DNA of 64,000 nucleotides from Blepharisma stoltei (taxonomy: Eukaryota > Ciliophora > Heterotrichea > Heterotrichida > Blepharismidae), in the NCBI GenBank assembly GCA_914767885.1, contig CAJZBQ010000013.1, positions 1,178,001 to 1,242,000 of the forward strand, written 5' to 3'. The position numbers were made by a program, and so were the translations under genes. The notes beneath the pieces are model-generated. The model worked only from the letters and a program-made list of their open reading frames with translations, ran no database searches and was not told where the DNA came from. Below are positions 43,916 to 54,603 of this stretch, piece after piece. The first letter of the stretch is position 1. Each line of letters starts with the position of its first letter.

Positions 43916-44999
43916 TATTTATCAAACACTACAAATATATAATTTTAAAGGGGCTTATTCTGAATAATAATTAATGAATCGACTAATTTAAATGAGAAAC
44001 TAGAATTCCAAATATTAATTAACTGCTTAGTTGGGTCGCAATAAAACATTTGCATTCTTCAATAGATTTAGGCACAAAGCTTAAACATAAAATAGCTATT
44101 TAAAGGAAAAAATCATCACAATATTGTATACCTGCGCATTTACTTTTAATTTTATTTGACTAAAATTTAAGGGGTTTACTGCTTTAGATATAGAATAGTT
44201 ATAATCAATCTAAATGATAAAAACAGCAGCATACTTTTGTCACGAATAATGCTCATTAGATTTAATTGACTTTATATTTTATAAAGACATATTCACTTTC
44301 CTAATCGGAAGTAGAGCACAGCTAAAGCACAATAGCATAATTTCTTTGAATATTTCCTTATTGAGCTTCTAAATATGAAGCATGAGAATTTTTGTTTTTT
44401 AGCCCATTTTATTGGTGTCCAAGATTTTACAGCTAATACACAATATGCTCGATGCTACATAAGGATTGATTTAACGTTTTTCTCTTGAGCTGGAAGGACA
44501 TTTATTTCTAAAACCTTTCCATAATAAGGTATAGATGATATTTGATTTATAAATTATGCTTACTCCCCCCCCCCCCCCTCCGTGAGCGAACAAAACCATT
44601 AGAAAAATCGCCATTTTTTGACCAAAAACCCACCCTCCGTGAGTGAACAAAAATTTTTTTAATAGAAAAAATTTTAATGGAAAAAAATTTTGATATATAA
44701 GTGATAATTAGTATAATGAAATCTAGAGCTAATTCTGTTTAATTTTAAACAAATTGCGTTTTAAAACATAAATTTTGCAAATTAAATTAATATTTGCTTC
44801 CCAATTTTTGCAAATTAGGATTGTTTTAAAAATTTCGAAAAAAATATTTTTTATAAAATTTATATATAAATTTTTTTTTTAAAAAAAAAAAATTAACCCC
44901 CCTCCGTGAGCGAACAAAATTTTTTTGTTCGCTCACGGAGGGGGGGGGGGGAGTTAGAATTAATGTTTACAATTTTTATATTTAAAATCATTAATTAAA
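43916..44999. other. Intergenic between K7 and K8
   Basis: Conserved K upstream block at 43916-44050, then AT-rich sequence, then the MITE at 44560-44956. Confidence 0.55.
44560..44956. mobile_element. MITE family A, near-identical to the copy at 51986
   Basis: 397 bp with TTA repeats at both ends. Left: ACT then a run of C and TCCGTGAGCGAACAAAA, with a second direct copy about 60 bp inside. Right: hairpin of the same word closed by a run of G and GAGTTA. Provides the empty site for the nested element at 52135. Confidence 0.92.
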
Positions 45000-45214
45000 C
45001 TATAAGGTTTTAAGGCGTTTTAATTCTATTTTCTAGTCTTCAAATTTAATTGAATTAGCCTGAGAGTAGTAGTTACAAAGTAAAAGCTATCTTTATAAAG
45101 CAAAGGATATGAATGGCGACAATCATTATAAGTAAGCATGCTAGCAGTTCCAAGTGTTGTCCATGTATTGATATCATTATAGTTGCTTTCATAGAAGTTT
45201 TTGCTGTAATCAAT

Positions 45215-45287
45215 TATGCATTTATAGATGAATTTGAATACAGTGCTCTATAAATATAATCAGCTGCTCAATTCTAACAAAAATAAA
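45215..45287. other. Short TA-bounded IES-like insertion (73 bp)
   Basis: Relative to other K copies (CAATTATATAAGC) this copy has 73 bp between TA at 45215 and TA at 45288. Confidence 0.65.
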
Positions 45288-45338
45288 TATATAAGCTCTA
45301 TTTTTAGTAGCCAAGCAAGTTTTTCCTGTATTAGAATT

Positions 45339-45442
45339 TAATGCTTAATTAATTATCCATATTTTCTAAACTCAAACCCTAAAGTTAAGGCCCAAGCCTT
45401 TTTCTCTTTTTGAAGCATATTACTATTGTAATGTGTAAAATT
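45339..45442. other. IES-like insertion (104 bp) with 9-bp direct repeat
   Basis: AATTTAATG flanks both sides (45335-45343; 45439-45447), where other K copies have a single TTTAATG; a TA pair lies inside the repeat. Confidence 0.6.
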
Positions 45443-46075
45443 TAATGTGATAGGGATATTTGCGTATAAATTATTCGAAACAATATATCCATGCATACTT
45501 GGAGAATCATAGCCTCCAATTAATATCGCACCATTAATAAATGCACAAGAAATATATCTGTTATTTGACACTGGATACTGAGCAATCGCTGTTCAATCGT
45601 TTAGCTCTTGTGAAAATTTTAATGAAGCATTGGCAGTTCCTTCAAACATATAAACAAAATAATTAACTGCAATGAGCCCAGAAAGTGGACCATATTTAGA
45701 GGAGTCCAAAGGAATTATTGAATTATTTGGAGTGATAATAAAAGTTTCTGCCTGGAAGCAGCAAAAAACAGAGCCATCATCCAGTAAACAAGTTGGATCT
45801 CACTCTTGAAAATTTTTATTAATATTTTGTGAGGCTGAGCTTTGTGATATAACATCAGCAACAAATAGATCTTTGCCTTTAAAATATTTAATATTTCGTT
45901 CAAAAACTTTATAATTATTGACGTCAAATGCACTTTTGGGATCTTGAACGATAAAGAGATTTTCTCGTCTTTCTTTCAAATTTTCGTTATTAATCTTTAC
46001 TATGTCTCTTGATATTTTATTCTTTGCTACAGCACTCTTATTTATAATAAGAATTTGATTGCAATGCATTTGGAT

Positions 46076-46802
46076 ATTTCTTAAGCTCTAATATTAAGAC
46101 TTCTTTATAAGCCTTCTATATATCACAGCCATTTTCCAGATTTTATATGCATATAAGTACAAAATCGTATTCCAGGCATCTAAAAACCAAAGCACAAAAT
46201 AGAAATATTCTTAACAATTAATACCTAAAGGCTTTAGTTGCATATACAAAATTCCAAATGTAGAATTCAAAAGAATATTCTCGCCAATAAATCTTAAACA
46301 TAAAAATTAAATAAACAATAGCTTGATTATACTTAAAAATTATATAAAACTTGCTAAGATTATAAAAAATAATAATTATCTCGTGGCCCATTATAAACAG
46401 TAGAAGCACTTAGGTCACTTATTAAAAATTGTAACCCAAAAAAAGCTTTCTTAATTTATTCATAAAATCATCATTTGCATTTGCTGAAGCCTTTCACAAT
46501 ATTAAAATGGAATTAGCGTAGGAGTCATTCCCTACAGTTCCACTTATGTGAAAGAGATCCACTATCTCTGGAGGGTTGGAGCTAAAAGAGAAGATAGCCT
46601 GAACTGATACTGGCTCGGCAGAGAGTTCTAAGGGGCTGGCGCAAGTTATCAAGTTTAACAGTCGGCCCGTTTTCTCAAGGTTATTCAGAGTTGGGCTTGC
46701 ACATAGCGAAGACGATTCAGAACTGGATGAATTCAGAGGAATAGAGAATTTGTTAACTTAAACTGAAGCCATTTTCAGCAATAAGCTATACTTCTATAAA
46801 CA
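46076..46802. other. Divergent spacer between arrays K and T
   Basis: Head-to-head boundary. 46440-46490 and 46763-46800 match the sequence upstream of T2 (52800-52870), so they form the conserved T upstream region, split here by a SINE-like insertion. Confidence 0.65.
46492..46762 (-). mobile_element. SINE-like insertion in the T1 upstream region
   Basis: About 271 bp with target repeat CTGAAGCC on both sides; T2 has the empty site CATTTACTGAAGCCATTTTC. Its left end on the plus strand, AATATTAAAATGG, is the complement of the family's CCATTTTAATATT terminus. Confidence 0.75.
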
Positions 46803-48215
46803 ATGTTTAGTGGTAGATGCTTTAAGGAAAACTGCTATAATAAGCTTGCTGGGAAATGTGAATGCGAAGGAAATATACTATTTTGCATTGAGCATGCACC
46901 TGAACATTTCCAAAAATCCAACAGTAAAAGGCATCAATGGTTGAGCTCCTACATCAAGCCAGCAGATGAAATCAAGCAGCCAATCATTGAGAAGTTGACT
47001 GAGCTTAAAAAAGATATTCATATTTGTTTAAATTTCCAAGAATAACGTTAAATATAAACTTAATATTTATCTTAGAAAGTATAAAACCAATTAAACCATG
47101 GTTTAGACTATTGAAAATCGCATATTAAAGGATACAGAAATGAAGTAATTGCAGAAGCAAGTGAAGTAATCAAAAACCTTAAAATTGCATTTGGGAAATA
47201 TCTCGATCAAATTAATCATATAGAAAAAAGATGCACCAAAATAATTGAAGGACTGATGAGCGGAGAACAGTTTCTTGATGTCTCTGCTGAAGATGATATG
47301 GAAAGTGTGCTTAAACTTAATGCCCAAAGAGCCCAATTAAGAATGGCTGAATGGGGTGCAAAACAATGCTACTTGGATTATAGGGAAATAAATGAAGTTA
47401 TTAGCAGAACTTATGAAAATCCTTTTAATCCTTTTAGAAAGGCCATAGAAGATACTATTGAATCAAATGAGCTATCATTTTTTAGGCATAACTCTCAAAA
47501 TTTTACTACAATAAATTTAGATAGCTTTCAGGTAACTTCTACGATTACTCTTCCAGTTCAGGAAAATATTCATGGATATACCCAAAGCTGCATACTGCCT
47601 GATAAATCTTATTTTTATTTCGGCAATGCAACTATCAATTCAGGACTAACATTTACGGTAGACAAAAATAAAACCGTTCGACTATTGCAAAAAGCAAAAC
47701 AAGGTTGCTATATTGATGCTGCTTTTTATAAGAATTTTATGTATTTGATAGGAGGAAGTACTAATATGGCTGAAAGGTATGATTTTGCCAAAAATTCGTG
47801 GGAAAGTATAGCTCCAGTACCTCAAGGTTTGAATTTCAGTTACAGCTGCAGTGCTTTATTGAAAGATTCAATTCTTATAGCTGGATATTATTTGAATAAA
47901 ATGATATGCTATAGCATTAGTCAAAATAACTATAAAGATGTTCCTAATTTAGTGCTGAATGCTAATTGTCATAAATTTATGATGAGAGGAAACAACAGAA
48001 TTTATTTAGTAGAGAAAGGAAACAGAATTATGGAAAGCGCTGAAAACGATTATTCAAGCTGGACTCAGGTAGGCGACTGTGGTATTGCAAATGGCGGTAC
48101 ACTTCAATCAAGTATTGTTCGTTATAAAGGTTCTCTTTACTCCATTCATTATGATAGCCAACTATGGAAATTCGATCTGGCTTCAAAGCAAATCTCTCAA
48201 GTAAAAAACGTCTAG
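46803..48215 (+). CDS. Family T copy 1: B-box-like finger / coiled coil / kelch propeller, 434 aa
   Basis: Pieces 46803-47014 and 47123-48215 join to 1,305 nt. Finger Cys/His at C6, C11, C19, C21, C28, H31, H35 and H44 match family K spacing. A coiled coil follows (EASEVIKNLKIAFGKYLDQI, residues about 80-150). The propeller has classic kelch strings: FMYLIGGSTNMAERYDF then NSWESIAPVPQG, and later LWKFDLASKQISQVKNV. K and T thus share architecture and probably ancestry, but differ strongly in sequence. No IES is present at the second T site, which gives an empty-site reference. Function unknown; a TRIM-like scaffold is an inference. Confidence 0.88.
47015..47122. other. IES, T site 1 (108 bp)
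   Basis: TATT at both junctions (TA 47015-47016; 47123-47124). T4 lacks it and reads AAAGATATTAAAGC straight through. Confidence 0.88.
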
Positions 48216-48438
48216 ATTTAAATTTAAGTTTTATATTGAGATTTCATACTAAAGCTAAACTTCCTTCCAACTTTGAAACCCGCTATTTGTAGGCTGCATG
48301 TGACCTATTTTAATGAGATATGCATCCTTTATAATTATAAGAATAATATTCTGGTTATATACCAATTCAAATACTTGTCTACAAACAATTTGTAATTTCT
48401 AAAATTGAGCTTTTTTCTTATCAGTACCTGGTGTTCTA

Positions 48439-48665
48439 TTAAGGATGAGTTATAACATTTGACCATGCATTCTCTTCATTACCTTGATTTTTATCAGGAT
48501 GATATATAAATAATAAGCGTCTCTTTTTGGCTTCAACGGCTTCATTGCTTGAGTACTCGTATAGTTCAAATACTTCAAGTGCAACCTTATACATATCCTT
48601 CTTAAACTCTATGCTGTCTTCCTTTCTTATAGCTATAGCATACTCTTGGAAGCTAAATATTTTCC
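48439..48665 (-). pseudogene. J-domain-like fragment
   Basis: Minus-strand frame reads EAKKRRLLFIYHPDKNQGNE, with the HPD tripeptide and flanking residues of DnaJ domains, ending HP-TAA. It lies one frame off the ORF at 48633-49010, directly upstream. Either a frameshift split one gene, or an unusual intron/IES joins them; no 15-16 nt intron that fits was found. The J-domain helix before HPD is present but diverged. Confidence 0.65.
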
Positions 48666-49010
48666 AGCTTTATAGCCTACAATTCCGCCAATAGCTGCAC
48701 CTATAGCAGATCCTATTCCTGGAAAAATGATGGTTCCAATAATACATCCAATGCTAGCTCCTAATAAACTTCCCAATAATCCACCTCCTTCATTACATAA
48801 TTCTTTGAAGGCTTCACTCCCAGAAATTCTTCCAAACATCCATCTTGCAATTATCTGAGAACAATTAACAAGCGCACTCGTAAGCGCATAGCCCATTGGA
48901 TTCATCCAGGTGCTAAGAAAGTTAGCATTATTTGCAACTGCTGCTGATGCCGCTGTAACCATTCCTTCAATTGCTTGCTTTCTCCTTGAAGATGTTTTGC
49001 CACTTCCCAT
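48633..49010 (-). CDS. Glycine-zipper membrane protein, 125 aa
   Basis: After a basic start (MGSGKTSSRRKQ) the second half is dense in GxxxG-type repeats (GGLLGSLLGASIGCIIGTII, then GIGSAIGAAIGGIVGYKAGK), typical of glycine-zipper segments that insert in membranes. A downstream J-domain fragment in the next frame suggests an original glycine-zipper plus DnaJ protein. It lies between T1 and pseudogenes of both arrays and is unrelated to them. Confidence 0.65.
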   Translation of the reverse strand: MGSGKTSSRRKQAIEGMVTAASAAVANNANFLSTWMNPMGYALTSALVNCSQIIARWMFGRISGSEAFKELCNEGGGLLGSLLGASIGCIIGTIIFPGIGSAIGAAIGGIVGYKAGKYLASKSML

Positions 49011-49689
49011 TATATTTTATATAGGGGAATTCATCTATAAAAATGTCATATAGCTATAGTCTAATTCAACCCTTACTAAATAATAATTAGGCTATTTATT
49101 CAAAATATCGAAATTGTATGACTGAATAAAAGATTAATTGAAATTATTTGCTATAGCTTTTGAATTTAAAGCTGCGTAAGGGTGGGTCGGGAGTATACTT
49201 GAATTCTTGGTAATACGGATTTTGGCAGCACACAAAAGGTTGAATTTAATCTGAAGACTAAATATTTACATTGTTCAATAAAACTCTATAGATTTTTTGC
49301 TTCATATTGAGAAAGCGTACAAAGTTTATGCTAAATCAAGAAAAATCTATACTAAATGCACAGGTGCGCAATATTTCGAAGATATTTTTCTTGATATAGC
49401 TTTGTTTTTTCGGAAATCATCAATTTATTATTAGATTTTATTAACTAACTTAATAATTAAACAATGAAAATATTAAATACTCTTGCTTTATCAGTAATAA
49501 AACTGGCGAAATCATAGATGCAATACCACAAGTTTTTTTCGTCTTTTTAGATCATTTTTGTATCAAGGTCTTGAATTATAATCAGTTATTAAGGTATTTC
49601 CGTTTTCTTTTTCCTCAAATTTTACAGCTAGCACTGAATTTTATATATATTTACCATTGGTTCCAGAGAGATAATTCACACAAGAATTA
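49011..49689. other. Intergenic; K-type spacer remnants
   Basis: 49260-49560 resembles the spacers of the K array (GCACAGGTGCGCAATATT, then GTTTTTTTCGTCTTTTTAGA). No gene seen. Confidence 0.5.
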
Positions 49690-49910
49690 TATTTAAAGTC
49701 GATTATAAAGTTTTAAGATGCTTTAATTGATTCTTTTTAGGTCAAATTGGATAAGCCTGCACTCAAAAGTTGTAATTAAAAAATATTTTCTAATTGCAAA
49801 GATTATGAACGACGAGAAGCTTGTTGAAATATGTGGTTCATTCCAATTGATGCTCATGCTTTGTTATTGTGTAAGCCACTTTCATAATAATTTCTATTGC
49901 AGTCAACATG
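49690..49910 (-). pseudogene. Remnant of a family K gene 3' end
   Basis: Plus-strand text TAAAGTTTTAAGATGCTTTA and GTGTAAGCCACTTTCATAA matches the complement of the last blade of K genes, with many changes. It shows the K array once extended past the present boundary. Confidence 0.6.
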
Positions 49911-50519
49911 GGTTTAACAGGAATTTGATTTAAAAATTCTATATATATTCTAAAAAATTTCCTTTAGCTTAAAATTAAGTAAATGTCATAAAAACCAAAG
50001 GTGAGAGTACACAAAGCTGCTGAATTACTATCATATTTTCCCTTGCGGCGCCATATTCTAGTATCCATATAGAAAAGAATGCAGTCTTTAGCACTCTTTT
50101 ATTCTCGATAGTTATCTATTGCATATGATAAATACGCCAAAGCATCACTAAGATTTTGCTCCCAATGGGCCTTCTGACAAAGAGAATCTAGTCTGTGTTT
50201 CAATTTTTAATAGATAAGTTGCATACCATTTTGACAAGTATTTTCTATAGTGATATACTTGGTAACTTGGTAACCAACTGCGAAGAGTTGAGAGTAAGAT
50301 GAGCCATCTTGATCGTAAGCACATATCATTCAAGAATAATAAACATTTGATAAGAGAGTCTTATAGGCTGTCATGTGTCAAAAACAAATTGAGGAATGAA
50401 GTCCGATCATAAAAGATTGCTATACACTAAATAAATTAATGCAAATTGTAATAAATCTAAGAAATTAAGTTACCTATCATTAAAAATTGCAAAAAGATAA
50501 ATTTATATATAAAATTGCT
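49911..50519. other. Intergenic, nothing recognised
   Basis: AT-rich with no supported frame or repeat. Confidence 0.5.
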
Positions 50520-50920
50520 AATGCAACTTAAGTTATCAAAATTTCAGCATGCTTTTAAAAAAATTTTGGCAAATCAATGAAGTTGGTAAAAGATGCACCA
50601 AAATTAATATAAAACTATAATGTGAAAAAGAGCTTCTGAATGCTGCTACTAAAGATGATATAGAAAACTTGCTCAAACTCAATATTGAGAGAGCCAATTC
50701 CAAAAGGATGAGTTTAGTACAATCGCTGACAAATGAATTATAGGAAAATGAATGAGACTTATTAAATCTTTTCAATCCTTTATTGGAGCTGTTGGAAATG
50801 AAATTGAATCAAATGAACTGTCATCCTTTAGGCACAATGCTTCATTTTTTATTATAAATTTAGAGAGATTGGAAATTTCTTCCATAAGTACTCTTGATTT
50901 TCAATGTATATTTGACTTTC
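50520..50920 (+). pseudogene. Remnant of a family T coiled-coil region
   Basis: Contains eroded forms of AAKDDIENLLKLN (compare AEDDMESVLKLNAQRAQ) and IESNELSSFRHNASFF, in changing frames. No finger and no propeller remain. Confidence 0.65.
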
Positions 50921-51985
50921 ATTATAGCTAGCACCCCTATAAAAAGTTTTATCGACAAAATGCAATGGCCAGTTGAAACACCAAGGCAGACTATCTCAAA
51001 ATGGAAAAGCTGGGATTTTATGCCCAGAAAGTGTTAAAAAGTGACATAGAAAAAATGGAAAAAAGTTGACAAGTTCAAGCACCAATTTTGAAAATGGCCT
51101 TTATTATTAAATTAATTTTAAATTTAAGAACCGTTTAGATTGGGATTGATTAACATCTTACTTTATTTTCTGGAGAATTTAACTTCAAAAAGTTAAATTA
51201 AGTAGATTTTTAAATCACTTCTTGGTATAGAGATCCAGCTGTCCTTTAAAAGAATCTGATTTGGTCGTTCAACCGTCCGCGATAAAAAAATCTATATAGG
51301 GGTATGGGCTATCTGCCATTTTTAAACTCCTGTTGCTACTATCCCACAGGAGCGCAGGAATCTTGAGGAAGGAGTGAAGATATTCGAGGATGCATATCCG
51401 GCCAGATTTTTCCTGTATTGGAGAAGCATGCTTTACTCCAACTTCAGAATTTTGTCTCAGAGGGAAATGCACGCGATAGTTGGAAAAAGTCTTCCAGCAG
51501 AGCCAGCGGTATGTTTCCTTGCTAATCGGAACTATTCCCCTGGGCTCCTGATATTTATTTTGGTTGAGAGTTGGCCAGAAGATTTGACATTTTGATTTTT
51601 CATGGTGGCAACCTTTTGTGGCGTTCGGCATAGCAACACCACTTACTCAACTGCCGGGGAGTGAGCGCAGGAACTCGTCTGGCAGGCGCTGACAGTATGA
51701 GGTCATGTACAAACTGGTTAGAAGACGAATGCAGCATTATGGGTGGAGATAATTGTAATGGGTTTCTCAATAAGTATTAATCAGTTAAATAAGTTAATTT
51801 TCAATTCTAATTGCTGTAGCACTCCTTTTATAAGAAGAATTTGATTGCAATGCATTGGATATTTCTTAAGCTCTCATATTAACACTTCTTTATAAACCTT
51901 CTCCATTTTTCAAATTTTTATATGTATATAAATAGAAAATCGTATTTCAGGCATCTAAACACCAAAGCACATAATAGAAATATTC
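50921..51985. other. Intergenic with GC-rich island at about 51230-51740
   Basis: The island is clearly richer in G+C than its surroundings and resembles parts of the SINE-like copy at 53491 (blocks around CCGGATATGCATCC and ACAGGAAAAATC on the minus strand), so it is probably another, older member. Its ends are not resolved. 51840-51960 repeats the sequence upstream of T1/T2 start regions (AGAATTTGATTGCAATGCAT). Confidence 0.5.
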
Positions 51986-52548
51986 TTACTCCCCCCCCCC
52001 CTCCGTGAGCGAACAAAACCATTAGAAAAATCGCCATTTTTTGACCAAAAACCCACCCTCCGTGAGTGAACAAAAATTTTTTTAATAGAAAAAATTTTAA
52101 TGGAAAAAAATTTTGATATATAAGTGATAATTAGTATCGTTATTTGCAGATTTTTGAACTTTACCACCTAAGTGTGGAATTTTTTTCCGCGTGTGAAAAA
52201 GAGAATTCCACATGTGAAATCAAAAGGGCTCCACACGTGAAAAACACCTTTTCACACGCGGAAAAAATTCCACACTTAAGTGGTAAAGTTCAAAAATCTG
52301 CAAATAGCGATATAATGAAATCTAGAGCTAATTCTGTTTAATTTTAAACAAATTGCGTTTTAAAACATAAAATTTTGCAAATTAAATTAATATTTGCTTC
52401 CCAATTTTTGCAAATTAGGATTTTTTTAAATTTCGAAAAAAATATTTTTTATAAAAATTTATATATTTTTTTTTAAAAAAAAAAATTAACCCCCCTCCGT
52501 GAGCGAACAAAATTTTTTTGTTCGCTCACGGAGGGGGGGGGGGAGTTA
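51986..52548. mobile_element. MITE family A with a nested palindromic MITE
   Basis: TTA repeats at both ends. Outside the nested part the sequence is nearly identical to 44560-44956, including both end structures, so the two copies moved recently. Confidence 0.92.
52135..52310. mobile_element. Nested palindromic MITE, 176 bp with TA repeat
   Basis: Long inverted arms of about 75 bp (start TCGTTATTTGCAGATTTTTG) around a short centre. TA on both sides. The sister element at 44560 has the uninterrupted GTATAATG site. A different family from its host because termini lack the C-run. Confidence 0.92.
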
Positions 52549-52870
52549 ATAATTAATACCTTCAAGGCTTTGGTTGGGCAAGCAAAATTCCAAATTTAGC
52601 ATTTAAAAGAATATTCTAGTCAATAAATCTCAAACATAAAAATTAAATAAATAATAGCTTGATTATACTTAAAATTGTATAAAACTTGCTAAGATTATAA
52701 AAATAATAATTATCTAATTTTGAGTAGAAGTCAATTATAAACTACAGAAAATCTTAAGCCACTTATTTAAAATTGTAACCCAAAACAGTTGCTTTTCTTA
52801 ACTTATTCATAAAATCATCATTTGCATTTACTGAAGCCATTTTCAGCAATTAGCTATATCTCTATAAAAA
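52549..52870. promoter_or_regulatory. Conserved T upstream region
   Basis: 52600-52870 matches the sequence before T1 (46250-46490, 46763-46802) and in part before T4 (60830-61106). Shared blocks include AAATTAAATAAATAATAGCT and CATCATTTGCATTTACTGAA. Likely promoter and 5' UTR. Confidence 0.5.
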
Positions 52871-53082
52871 ATGCTTAGTTGCAGATGCTTTAAGGAAAAC
52901 TGCTATAATAAACCTGCTGGGAAATGTAAATGCGAAAGAAATGTACTATTTTTCATTGAGCATGCACCTGAGCATTTCCAAAAACCCTGCAATAGAAGTC
53001 ATCAATGGCTGAGCCCTGACATCAAGCCAGCAGATGAAATCAGCCAACCAATTATTATAAAGCTGATAGAGCTCAAAAAAGA

Positions 53083-53193
53083 TATTCATATTTGCTTTAA
53101 ATTTCCAAAAGCAACGCTAAATATAAACTTAATATTTATCTTAGAAAAGTATAAAACTAATTAAACCATGGGTTTAGACTATTGAAAATTGCA
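53083..53193. other. IES, T site 1 (111 bp)
   Basis: Same site and clearly the same sequence family as the IES in T1 (both start TATTCATATTTG and contain TAAACCATGG). Confidence 0.85.
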
Positions 53194-53490
53194 TATTGAA
53201 GGATATAGAAATAAAATAATTTCAGAAGCAAATGAAGTAATCAACAACTTTAAAACTACATTTGGGGAGTATCTAGATCAAATTAATAACATAGAAAAAA
53301 GATGAAGTAAAATCATTGAAGGACTGATGAGTGGAGAAAAGTCTCTTGATGACTCTGCTGAAGATGATATGGAAAATGTGTTTAAACTTTATGCTGAAAG
53401 AGCCCCTAGATGAGATTCAAAACAATATTGTTTGGACTATAGCGAAATATATGCAGCTATAAGCAAAACTTATGAAATTCCTTTTAATCC

Positions 53491-53986
53491 TTAAATAGTA
53501 AAATGGTGGCACGTGTCAACCTGCCCTCTTGGTGCAGCAGTCCAGGCTTTATGGTTATGGGAACTGGGACGGACTCCGAGCTGAAGAATCAAGTGGAGGC
53601 TCAAGAGATATGTATCCGGGTAGGCCTTGGCTGCTTTCCTGTCGTTGGAAATTGATGTGCTCAACAATTTCCTTTGGATCCAAGGATTCGTGGGCATTTC
53701 CTCTGCTGAGAAACTGAGGGCTTCAGCCCAGACCCCAGGGGAGTATTTTTTTCCTGTAGCTGTCGAAAAAAGGCACTTCAGCACCCAATAGACTGCGAGA
53801 ATCCTTGGGATCAAGCTACTCCAATCCCCCATAGCAGGGCTGCAGAAATCCAGAAGCACTCAAGACAAGGAAGTGACAAGGGCACTAGTAATAGGGATAT
53901 CCCTTTGGGCTGGAGTCGAAAAGCGGTAGAACCTCCCTTATGGGAGATCTTTGATAACTGCGTCACCAATATGGCTAACGCCTAAC
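53491..53986 (-). mobile_element. SINE-like insertion, 5'-truncated
   Basis: GC-rich, flanked by an imperfect CTTTTAAT(AA)TCC repeat; the intact T1 reads CCTTTTAATCCTTTTAG. Read on the minus strand it ends CCACCATTTTACTATTTAA, the family's 3' end, and begins GTTAGGCGTTAGCC, GGTGACGCAG, which lies internal to the longer copy at 40464, so it looks 5'-truncated. Confidence 0.75.
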
Positions 53987-54112
53987 TTTTAATAATCCTA
54001 ATCCTTTTAAAGAGGCCATAGAAGATACTATTAAATCAAGTGAACTATCATTTTTTATGAGTAACTCTCAAAATTTCACTACAATAAATTTAGATAGCTT
54101 TAAGATAACTTC

Positions 54113-54237
54113 TATAATAAGCCAACTATTTTACTACCCCCAATTTAGCATAAATATTTTATTTTATTAATATAAGTTAAATGAGCCTTAAAGTTTGCAT
54201 TTCGAAAGATGATGTATGTAAACTTTCGTAACTAATA
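54113..54237. other. IES, T site 2 (125 bp)
   Basis: TA 54113-54114 and 54238-54239. T1 has the empty site ACTTCTACGATTACTCTTCC. Confidence 0.85.
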
Positions 54238-54603
54238 TACGGTTACTCTTCCAGTTCAGGAAAGAATTCATCCATATACCTCAAGCTGTATGCTGCCTAA
54301 TAAATCGTATTTTTATTTCGGCAATCCAAATACGAATTCAGGTCTTACATTCACAATTGACAAAAATTACAATGTTAAGCAACTGCAAAAGTCAAAACCA
54401 GGCAGCTATATTGATTCTGTTTTTTATGAGAATTTTATGTATTTGATAGGAGGAGACACCAATATGGCTGAAAGGTATGATTTCGTCCAAAATCAGTGGG
54501 AAAGTCTAGCTCCAGTACCTCAAGGTTTGAATTTCGATTTTAGCTGCAGTTTTTATTTAAAGATTCAATTCTTATAGCTGGATTAAATTTCAATAAGATG
54601 ATA

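Larger units (their letters stand above)
45000..46075 (-). pseudogene. Family K copy 8, N-terminally truncated and eroded
   Basis: Retains the end of the coil (KINNENLKERRENLFIVQD) and most of the propeller (GSVFCCFQAETFIITP; ISCAFINGAILIGGYDSP) but has lost the finger and first half of the coil. It also has two internal insertions at 45215-45287 and about 45339-45447. It is the most diverged K member and lies at the outer end of the array next to family T. Confidence 0.8.

Noticed and set aside
51269-51631. 120-aa minus-strand ORF
   Set aside because: Sits in a GC-rich island related to the SINE-like family; low stop density from base composition explains it.
44560-52548. CRISPR-like appearance of repeated CTCCGTGAGCGAAC words
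   Set aside because: Copies are inverted/direct pairs inside MITEs, without regular spacers; the genome is eukaryotic.
53491-53859. 122-aa minus-strand ORF (MLLDFCSPAMGDW)
   Set aside because: Part of the SINE-like insertion in T2; not kept in other copies.
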